A stretch of 32,837 nt of DNA, taken from the NCBI RefSeq assembly GCF_000003815.2, contig NC_049990.1:9243602-9276438 (forward strand), written 5' to 3'. The DNA comes from Branchiostoma floridae (Eukaryota; Chordata; Leptocardii; Amphioxiformes; Branchiostomatidae). The notes under the pieces were generated by a model. It was not told where the DNA came from. It did no database searches and worked only from the letters and a program-made list of their open reading frames with translations. The translations under genes were made by a program, and so were the position numbers. Below are positions 22,517 to 30,686 of the stretch, in pieces. Position 1 is the first letter of the stretch. Each line of letters begins with the position of its first letter.

Positions 22517-23451
22517 GTGTGTTCATGTTTTTTCCAATGGCCTGGGTCCAAGTTTGTTCCCAGGCTGAGTTGTTACCGGAGACTGGCAGGATACGAAGGT
22601 TGAGCCTGCGTCCAAATTTCTTTGGCAGGCTGACAGAAAGTGAACGGCTGTCACATGACCAAAAGTCAGGGACATGTATATATTTATTTATTTATTCATT
22701 TCTGTCTTCTTTAACCAGAGTAGGCTCCCATCAGTGACAAGCACTGCTTTTCAGGGAGGCCCTGGACATGGCATGTGACCAAGAGTGGAGCATATAATCA
22801 TATAATGTAATGGACACACATCGTACAGGATTTTTTTAAATTGCAAAAACTGTTTTATATATATTTCAAGGAGGTATAAGACCTTACATTCTTTTTGTTG
22901 TTGTCGTTGCTATTTTCCAACACCGAAAGACTTGATGCGATTATGAAATATGTTCTTCTGCATGATCGATTGTATCATTTTCAGGTCAGAGGTCGCTGAG
23001 ATCGTTAGGCATCAAGAAAACGTAATCCTGTATTTGCATTTGCTGTGTAAGAAAGGCCGCCATATGTCAAGACATACTCGAATCGTGTGATACTTTGGGC
23101 CTTAATACGAAAAACACGAAAACATTTACGTATATACCCCGCGATACAGACAACTACAGCACCAAATGTGGCACATTACCCAAAATTACCGTCACCTCAT
23201 TTGTTGCTGGCCTACCTGACTAGCAGACAACAAAACGTTTATACCAACATGTGGAGGGGGGCTGGCTTGCGTTTGAAAGCGACTACATCAGCATTACATA
23301 TATCCATGTGCATACACTTATTCTGTATTAATAAACTGTCTATAGTCTGCTGTAAAGATAGCATATCTATCATATGAAGTGCTTGAAAGGACATTCGGCT
23401 TGGATATATCACGACCTTCTCATAAAAAACTTCTTTATGACAGAAACTTAC

Positions 23452-23541
23452 GTCTTAGTAGCTGCCTGAACGTTGTACGTGTGCTAACTATGTTAAATCA
23501 ATGAATACAGCGTACTGAGAAGCAGTACAACAGATATATAC
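23452..23541 (-). promoter_or_regulatory. Promoter and 5'UTR exon of the calmodulin-like gene
   Basis: On the minus strand a TATATAT box (23540-23534) precedes an initiator-like CTCAGTAC (about 23519-23512). An ATG-free exon follows, ending at the consensus donor AAGAC|GTAAGT (exon end 23452). This would splice to the acceptor at 22323, giving a 1.1-kb first intron. The predicted 5'UTR exon is about 60 bases. No transcript data were available. Confidence 0.6.
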
Positions 23542-24934
23542 TTAAGCTCTGGTGAGAAGAAAGAAAGCGTCCACCTCTCTGCTTGGCTCAACCTTTAGAG
23601 GCTGTTGTACCTGTTCTGCAGCACACGCACACAGACTCATACACAACCTGGCCATAAAATCGCCGACGGCAAAAGATCACTCGTCACAAACGTGACTATT
23701 AAACACCATGTGGCTGTCAGCGTGTGACCAATGGGTAGGAAACAGCATTGCTTCATGTGAATTAGTAATTATTGCGTCTGGTTAACGTCTTCAATAACTT
23801 ACATATACTAGTACTAGTATTGACACATAAACCAACTAGAGACACAAGCAAGAGCCCAGGAATAGAAAACAAAATTTAATTTATTGATTTTAACTGTAAA
23901 TGATACACAGTACCACACTTATGTGACAGGGCCTTCTTACCAGATGTACTTAAATGCTGTTTGTCGACAAACTTTTCCGAAAATAGAAAATCAACGTACA
24001 TAGTCTGCCCTTGACCTTGGACCTAACAGGCACAACCGCACGACCATAAATTATCACACTTTCAATGGGAAACGGGAAGTTAATGGATTATCAACATTTT
24101 AATATGACATATCTAGCTGACATTACATAAAGTGACGCAAAAAAATGCAACAGAAATTTTGAAATAAAATTTGAATGGTGTTTGTTACTCGAATCTTCAC
24201 TAATGCCCCTCTCCAAGCGTCTGTTTCACGGTGTTGAATACTGTAAGTGATGGACTTGCATGCTGACATACCCGGCGATTTCATCTCTCTATCCTCTATG
24301 TATATATGATTTTCTATTATTATTGTTATTATGTGTGTATGGGTTGCTTATAACGGGAATATTGTACTCTCAAAGCAGAGGTTCGGCTAATTTTGGCCGG
24401 CGGACATGAAGACAACTGTACAAAATAGAAAGCCCGAAAACTCCTGAAAAAACGCAACAAACGCCGGAGCCGATCGAGGCATACCGGGGCTTGGCCGTGT
24501 TGTTTGTGGAAACGAAAAATAGAAATGTATACGTAAAAAACATACACAAAAAAGTCTTTTCTTTTTACGTCTTGTGTAGTTTGGTGTCTTTTATATCGTA
24601 CTTTTCGTTCCCGAAATTTGAAGCTGCCCGGCCGGACCCTGGTTTGGAAATATGTCGGCCTTAAGACAGTATAGATACTAGTATCCGTGCTTCAACGCAC
24701 ACAGTACGGCGGCCGACTCACACGCCGCGAATTCTATCCAAGTAGAATGACAAGAAGATATCAATGGGCACATGTTATGTGATCCAAAACCTTATCTGTA
24801 AGATTAGTGCACAAAATTTTGATAAGACACACGACAAACTCTGGATATTTAATAGAAGAATGAGTTGTTTGCAGTCCTGTTTATGTGGTATGTGTCCATC
24901 TGGATGTTATGCGCTAACGTTAATCTTTCACGGC
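23542..24934. other. Upstream region of the calmodulin-like gene
   Basis: No gene is recognised. It holds a perfect palindrome at 23805 and a GC-richer patch at about 24380-24730. A minus-strand AATAAA at 23885-23880 could mark the 3' end of another upstream gene, but no coding sequence supports this. Confidence 0.4.
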
Positions 24935-25215
24935 GGCAGACAAAACAGCCGGTTGGAGTGAGTGCAATGAACCCTGTCGATTTCAAACTCGGGCTGTCAA
25001 TCAACAGATACTAGTACGCTCAAAGCTGTTCGACTGTTGCAGGTAAAATGGGGAGCTCCTACCTCAATCACGACAGTACATTCCATGTTTTTGGCTTAGT
25101 GAAAAGAGCGCAGTAAATTCTGAAAGATTCGAATTCCCATCTGCATATTCTGAGCCACACAATAACTCGATACTGAATGAAGCCTTAATTGAAGTTAATA
25201 TACATTTTTGGGCGC
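24935..25215 (+). repeat. Dispersed repeat, long copy
   Basis: Two blocks match 28610-28765 in the same order: CGGCGGCAGACAAAACAGCC with GGAGTGAGTGCA, and GAGCCACACAATAACT...ATACATTTTTGGGCGCG. About 140 bases between the blocks are absent from the other copy. The family is not identified. Confidence 0.5.
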
Positions 25216-25220
25216 GTTGG

Positions 25221-25424
25221 TGTATAGATTGACAGCAGAAAGCAACAAGCTTAAGCACGTGGTACTGGATATTTGTTTTAACGTAACGATTTTGTCATCG
25301 CATGTTGAGCTGAACACCTGTTATTTACTTGTGTATTGATTGACAGCACAAAGCAACAAGCACATTTGTTAACACATAACGACTTTGTCGTCTTATGTTG
25401 AGCTTAAACACCTGCCATTTACTT
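25221..25424 (+). repeat. Tandem duplication of about 93-111 bp
   Basis: Copy A (25221-25331) and copy B (25332-25424) both begin TGTAT and GATTGACAGCA and end TTTACTT. They share AAAGCAACAAGC and ATGTTGAGCT. Copy A has about 18 extra bases after the AAGC motif. Confidence 0.8.
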
Positions 25425-25574
25425 TAAGTGGTATAAAAAGTAGAAATTTGCTGTACACTTGTGAACTTCGACAGAGACTTAAGACGTACTGCCGTTTGTT
25501 TCATGTACATATCGCTTGAGTGGGATGACCTCATCCATTTTACATCGAGAATGACGTTCTGTATTCGAATCTAC

Positions 25575-25836
25575 GTTAGTCAGTCAAAGTCCTTCCCGCA
25601 CCAGATAGCGCATAGTTTCAGTAGCCCTGGGCCACACAACTTTGCACAATCACTACAGCAGTAGGCTAGTCCACTGGAAGTGGTGTGTGTTCAGTTTCCA
25701 TACTCTTTCCCAAACGCTGAGTGCTAAGCAGAGAAAGCAACATGTACCATTTTTAAAGTCTTTGGTTTGACTCGGCCGGGATCGAAGTCACGACCTACAG
25801 AATACAAGGCGAACACTCTATCCACTGGGCCCTAAA
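25575..25836 (-). repeat. tRNA-derived SINE, copy 2
   Basis: On the minus strand it starts TAGGGCCCAGTGGATAGAG (box A-like), continues GTGACTTCGATCCCGGCC (box B-like), has the body word GTGCAAAGTTGTGTGGCC, and ends near TGCGGGAAGGACTT. It is better preserved than copy 1 at 8.5 kb. A GA microsatellite begins about 50 bases from its 5' end. Confidence 0.8.
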
Positions 25837-25883
25837 AGACGGATAAACGGCTGCCTGGAGGGAAGACAGGGGAAAAGAAGGAG

Positions 25884-25888
<5 letters not shown>

Positions 25889-25938
<50 letters not shown>

Positions 25939-25971
25939 GAGAGACAGAGACAGAGAGAGAGAGAGAGAAAG
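25889..25971 (+). repeat. GA/GACA compound microsatellite
   Basis: (GA)n to 25914, then (CAGA)n to about 25938, then GA again to 25971. Leu/Ser/Cys-repeat frames on the minus strand here are artefacts of the repeat. Confidence 0.95.
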
Positions 25972-26179
25972 GAATATTTGTTATCATACATTTCGGGCTG
26001 CTTGCTCTCAGCTCCTTCAAGCCCCTGTCTTTCATGGCGTTCTGTAATTTGATATTTCTTTCCAAGGTTTACCATTGTGCCATGTCCATGCGTCTTCTTT
26101 CCAACTTCCCTTCGTTTGAACGAGTCTTTTTCATTCACTCTCTGCACCCAGACGTTGCCTTAAATATATATACTGAATG

Positions 26180-26300
26180 CTACCAGTGGACTAGCCCCTA
26201 ACTGCAGTGCCTACACAATTGTGTAGTCCAATCGATGTAGAATCGGAGATGGACACCGCCCTATGCACAGGTGTGGAAAGGAATTTAACATAGCTGCATG
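26180..26300 (+). repeat. 5'-truncated SINE copy, 3' body only
   Basis: CCAGTGGACTAGCCCCTAAC, ACACAATTGTGTAGTCCAA and GGTGTGGAAAGGAATTT match in order the 3' body of the minus-strand SINE at 25575-25836. The tRNA-like head is missing. With copy 2 it forms an inverted pair around the microsatellite. Confidence 0.6.
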
Positions 26301-27211
26301 CACACTTAGCAGCTTAACGACAATTGATTGAGCACTGGAACTTTCTATTCTCCAACACATCCTGGACCGCATGTTAAGAACAATCTACACCACAGCCCAC
26401 GCGTCAGCTGGTTTGCGCCATCTCTGTTCACCAATTCGTAGTGATTAGTACGAAACATCATTTTGACACGTGTGCGTATGTCGTTTGAAATGATTCCTGA
26501 GGTTTTTTGCTGATTGTAAGCTTTGTTGTTTTATTGCTCTTTGTATGTGACACTATCAAAATAAGTTAATAACATGAGTGCAGTGCCACATTGTTTTTGT
26601 CTATGTCTTAAAAAAAGATTTTGACAGCTACGTACTGTCGACGTAGGCTGCTGCCAGATCCACACATCGGTTTAATCAACCTGTATATTGAATACTTTAT
26701 TGACGTAACTGGACGAAATTCTTTCTGTATAGAAATCTTTCTTACTTCCAAACCAAGGCTGCTACATGCGTCAAACAGACATGACGTAACGGGTCAGAAT
26801 CGGTCATCGTAAAACTCCTGTGGTCGTACGATTGGTCGACTGATTTATACAAGAAAACAAGACTTACATGCCCAATGGCATCCATTGGAGAGGCTGAGTT
26901 GAGAGGCTGTTTATTTGAGTCGGTAAAATGGTTATACGCACAAATTGCAGTCGATGTAAGTGGCATATCGAAGATTGATTCAATGATAAAATCTTAGTAT
27001 TAATTTTTTATCAAAATATGATTTTCCAAGCGGCACTGCATATACGTATTATTAACGTGGCCACGTAGGTATTGGAAGGGTTGTGGTTAAGTTTAAATTC
27101 TAAGAATTCGGTAGATGAACGGTTCAGAATTTACATATTGGACATCTAAAAATTTGCAAGCATGTGTTTGTCAACCGATGTAGAAAATATTACAATGAAC
27201 ATTTATTTCTT
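26301..27211. other. Non-coding stretch without recognised features
   Basis: I see no gene, clear repeat or regulatory cluster here. Confidence 0.5.
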
Positions 27212-27476
27212 TGACGTCAAACAGTGACGTCAACAGATGTTGGAAAAATCCCTGGCATTATGTGAAAGCATGTATGGCAAGAGGTTCATTTCACCCACGC
27301 TCATGCTCACTGTATCACAGAACTCGAAGAGTTATAGGCTTTAGGTAATTATATATAAGAGAAACCAGACGCCGGTACCTGTTGCTGAGATTAAGTGGCA
27401 TTTCTCGGCAGCTCCCGGCAAACTCCGTCCACCGAAGCGGAACAAGATGCACTGGTGTCAGCAAAGCTTCTGCAAG
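27212..27476 (+). promoter_or_regulatory. Candidate TATA/CRE promoter and first exon
   Basis: Two perfect CREs, TGACGTCA, lie at 27212-27219 and 27225-27232. A perfect TATATAAG box is at 27352-27359. Downstream, an ATG at 27447 opens ten codons (MHWCQQSFCK) before a donor-like AAG|GTAGCT at 27476/27477; without splicing the frame stops after three more codons. No downstream exon was recognised on the plus strand, so the gene is unidentified. The combination of core promoter and CREs is better than expected for random sequence, but no family match supports it. Confidence 0.35.
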
Positions 27477-28609
27477 GTAGCTATATAGATCTTACTATCA
27501 GATTTTACATGGTAGCACGTTAAAGTGCATGGTTGTTCATCTGAATCTTCGGGAAAACCTGCTGGTAACGACGGTTGATTTTTACTCGTTTGACATTCTA
27601 AAGTAGCGACAATTTTTTATATAGTAAGAGACCAGATTTTTAAAAAAATCAAAGATTGAGAAATCAAATTCGGCGTGATCTGCTATATGTGAACTTAGTA
27701 CAGATTAAAAGCGTTCCTCTTTAGGTATAATAATTCAAAGGATTTCAACACTATGAATTATCATTTCATGTATTGTAACCGCCAGATTGTTTTTTAATGT
27801 TTGTATAATGCTGAATTTTATGATACTCCTTCGTGTCACGAAACGTGATAAAGCGTTCACCTGTCACAAAATTGATGCGAAAGAAATCTTAAAAAATTGA
27901 TATTTTAATGAGGTTCAGCTTTGGATTCTTCTATATCATGATCATCATCATGTTGGGCGGCTAGCACGGACTGAGTCAACTCTGCTTCTCCACGCGTATG
28001 TGTTCTATACGCCCGGTACTTACAAACGTACGTTACAGGCAGGTGGGTGTTAGCTCTCCTCATGATACATGAGAATCAAGTTTGTGTGGGACACGGTACA
28101 CAGCAATATCCGTGGTTTGGCGTCGAGTCTATATCTAAGTGGTAGTTGGTTTACACTCGTGGATAGCTACTATTCTACCGACTATTTTTCCTTTCCTTCA
28201 TAAACTATTAGAAAGGACTCCTACATTCTAACTATTCGGTTTATCGTCTGTTGTTCCCTGCCTCGTGAGGGTTAGATGTACTTTAACGTAGATTCTATGG
28301 GTGAAGACTGTGTAGGTTGAAAAGCATATATTGTGAATCCATCTTTGACGTGGGCGTCCCGTTAGTATTGTCCATCCACCGTCATTGTCATGATCTTTTG
28401 CTAGTCTCTACCAGACTGACTACGCTGAATATCATAGGTAAATACAGGGAGAATAATTTGCCAGGGGAGTCTTGCTACCAGAGGAGTTGGTCGGCCGCGA
28501 GGGGGAACAGGAACCTAGCGTGGACTGACTCCCTGGGCCAATTTCCCGATTTCTTTTGCCGAATTCTAAGATCCCCGTGCCCCCGGTAGGAACGCCTGGT
28601 GGTGGCTAG
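27477..28609. other. Non-coding stretch without recognised features
   Basis: It could be the first intron of the candidate plus-strand gene. No exon is recognisable. Confidence 0.4.
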
Positions 28610-28765
28610 TCTTTCTCAGCGGCAGACAATATAGCTGATTGGAATGAGTGTAGTGTTTTTCTAAAGGTTATCTGTCCGCAATTCAGGCAGGTTCAGAGCT
28701 ACACAACACCTAAAACCTGAATTGAACATGGAAGTCAATGTATCATTTTTGGCGCATTCAAATTG
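28610..28765 (+). repeat. Dispersed repeat, short copy
   Basis: CTCAGCGGCAGACAATATAG, GGAATGAGTGTAGTG and GAGCTACACAACACC...ATCATTTTTGGCGCA match the two blocks of the 24935-25215 repeat in the same orientation. Confidence 0.5.
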
Positions 28766-29578
28766 AAGGTAACTAAAAGAAATGTGATATATGTTGGATA
28801 TTTCTTCAAATAATGCTGTCCTCTTTTCTTGTGTGTTCCACCGTATTAGTTCAAATTGTGTACACAAGGCTACGTTAGACAGAGAGACCATTCAATACAA
28901 GCAAAACGCACTGACAGTTGCTCTATAGTACGTTCAGTCAAGCCAATTATTTTGATCAAACCTGGTACGGAAACCAACTGCCGAAGGCAACCAGGGGCAA
29001 AGGTGCCCGGGGGCTTTTTCTCGGTCACTGTTGAAATTTTCCCATAGACACAGGCATTAAGACGACTGCCTGATCGGAATGTCGACCCTAACAAGCATAT
29101 TATTATTTCATGTATTCAGTCTTTCTTCTCTTGCAATTAGCCCCATGGGTATGAATAAAAATAATAACATTTCAACTATTATCGGCCGTGTTTTGGCATA
29201 TATGTAAGAGGTATCTGATGGAGAACTTCTATCCTAACAACTACGCTATTTCCTTCATAAACCAAGGATTGAAGGCACAAAGAAATTTAATGTTCGATAT
29301 TCATTCCAGTGATCGTGGGATTTTTACCTTATAACTAATTCAAATGTCACTGAAAATCAAAACGTAGACTTGATAATTCCCTTCTTCCCTCAAAATTTCA
29401 GTTAGACACTAAGTAAGGGAGGTAATTCAAGAACAAGCAAAACTACCCTTGTTCATTTTCTTTCTGATCAATCTTGCTCGAAGAATGACGCTTATGTTAG
29501 TACCATCTGGGTATCAATTTAGGCACATGAACTAAATTAATACATGAATCATGTCTGATTTTTGTATATCTTGTTGCC
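28766..29578. other. Non-coding stretch without recognised features
   Basis: Overlapping short frames at 28856-29094 on both strands lack domains. I see nothing else. Confidence 0.5.
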
Positions 29579-29623
29579 TTAAGGTGCGCTCCCACCGCAC
29601 TTGTGTCAAGCTTGCGTCACTGT
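29579..29623 (+). repeat. Third copy of the TTAAGGTGCG transposon end
   Basis: TTAAGGTGCGCTCCCACCGC followed by ACTTGTGTCAAGCTTGCGTC matches the outer ends at 6728 and 8175. It stops where the hairpin at 29624 begins, so this is a broken or solo end. Confidence 0.8.
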
Positions 29624-29707
29624 GACGGGCGGGTTTTCTATTTCTGTACCGTTTTCTTCATGTTTGGACATAACGAAAACGGTACAAAAATAGGAAACCC
29701 ACCCGTC
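29624..29707. repeat. 84-bp near-perfect inverted repeat (hairpin)
   Basis: Two 33-bp arms (29624-29656 and 29675-29707) differ at three positions and enclose an 18-bp loop. The left arm begins GACGGGCGGGTTTTCTATTT and the right arm ends AGGAAACCCACCCGTC. All three differences are C/T transitions. It sits exactly at the end of the TTAAGGTGCG repeat. Confidence 0.9.
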
Positions 29708-30023
29708 AAAAACACGTCAAAAACAGACGGGGCGCGGAGTCTCTACTTGGGGAGCACTCTCGCTCTTTTACTACATGTGCACAAAATAAGATTTCTTGAA
29801 GAGTAACAGCGGAGTCTACATGATCACTATTTCTAACTGGGTTATCTTTTATACTATAAATACAGAAATTGTGCCAATATATGATACCCCAATTGTAGCA
29901 CAACTTTTGTTTCCATATTTGACACCATCATAGGCATTCTGATCTTCATCATCAAGTAACTACTTGAAAAGCAGTCTTCGCCATGGTGATAAGAATCGTG
30001 GTGTACAGCACAGCTATCGTCAC
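29708..30023. other. Non-coding stretch without recognised features
   Basis: I see nothing supportable between the hairpin and the next repeat. Confidence 0.4.
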
Positions 30024-30185
30024 CGAAGGTACGTTTATTACCTTCGCCAAGGAGACCATGTTTTCCTTGCCGATTGTTTGGATGCGTATGTGTTTGTGGA
30101 CGGCACAAGTCGAGAAGCTGTCGGCGGATCATTATGTTATTTGGCAGATAGATGGGAGTAAGGATAACGGTTTGTTTGAAAATTT
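30024..30185 (+). repeat. Dispersed CTTCGCCAAGGAG-type repeat
   Basis: It starts with a small perfect hairpin, CGAAGGTA...TACCTTCG (30024-30046), followed by CTTCGCCAAGGAGACCATGT, TGTGTTTGTGGACGGCAC and TTTGGCAGATAGATGGG. This order resembles a widespread marine-invertebrate repeat (CGCCAAGGAGGTTATGTTTT...), recalled from memory and unverified. Frames across it are not genes. Confidence 0.45.
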
Positions 30186-30686
30186 GAAAATTGCTCAAAA
30201 ATTGGTCTTCTAGTTAGTCATTTGTCTTTTCATTTTCCTTCTCTTTATTTGCAACCACAGGGGCAGGTGTTCAGAAATCAGATTGAGCAGTCAGATTTGG
30301 CGAGAATCAATACGATTTGATGTAAATCTAATAGAAAATGAAGGCACTGTTTTCAACACATCAATTGCATGGGCTGTTTCCCAATATGAGTCATAGTTTC
30401 TCTCCGTATCGGCACAGACAAGTTGTCATGAAATGCCAAAGCTAACTCCATATTTCATAATAAAGGCAATTCGCGCAACTTTTTTTGGCAAAATCTTTTT
30501 CTCTTTTATTCGCATGCTCGCAACAGTTTTGGGGTCATACATATATTCAAATCAGCATAGCCATATGAGAGGTTGGCTTGTCTTCAAGTGTTTTGTATTT
30601 CAAGATGTTGTGGAAGTTCAGGACTTGCACCCTTACATTACGGGCAGGATGGTCTCCTTCCCTTTCTCCTTCTCACTCATGTTGTC
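30186..30686. other. Non-coding stretch beside the LINE 3' end
   Basis: No gene recognised. It is the flank into which the retrotransposon 3' tail points. Confidence 0.4.

Noticed and set aside
23880-24330. Possible 3'UTR of another minus-strand gene, from AATAAA at 23885-23880
   Set aside because: AATAAA is common in AT-rich DNA, and no coding exon was found upstream on that strand.
25818-26147. Leu/Ser/Cys-repeat minus-strand open frames
   Set aside because: They run through the GA/GACA microsatellite and are artefacts of it.
29854-30213. Overlapping frames on both strands around 30 kb
   Set aside because: They lie across a dispersed repeat that begins with a hairpin and lack domains.
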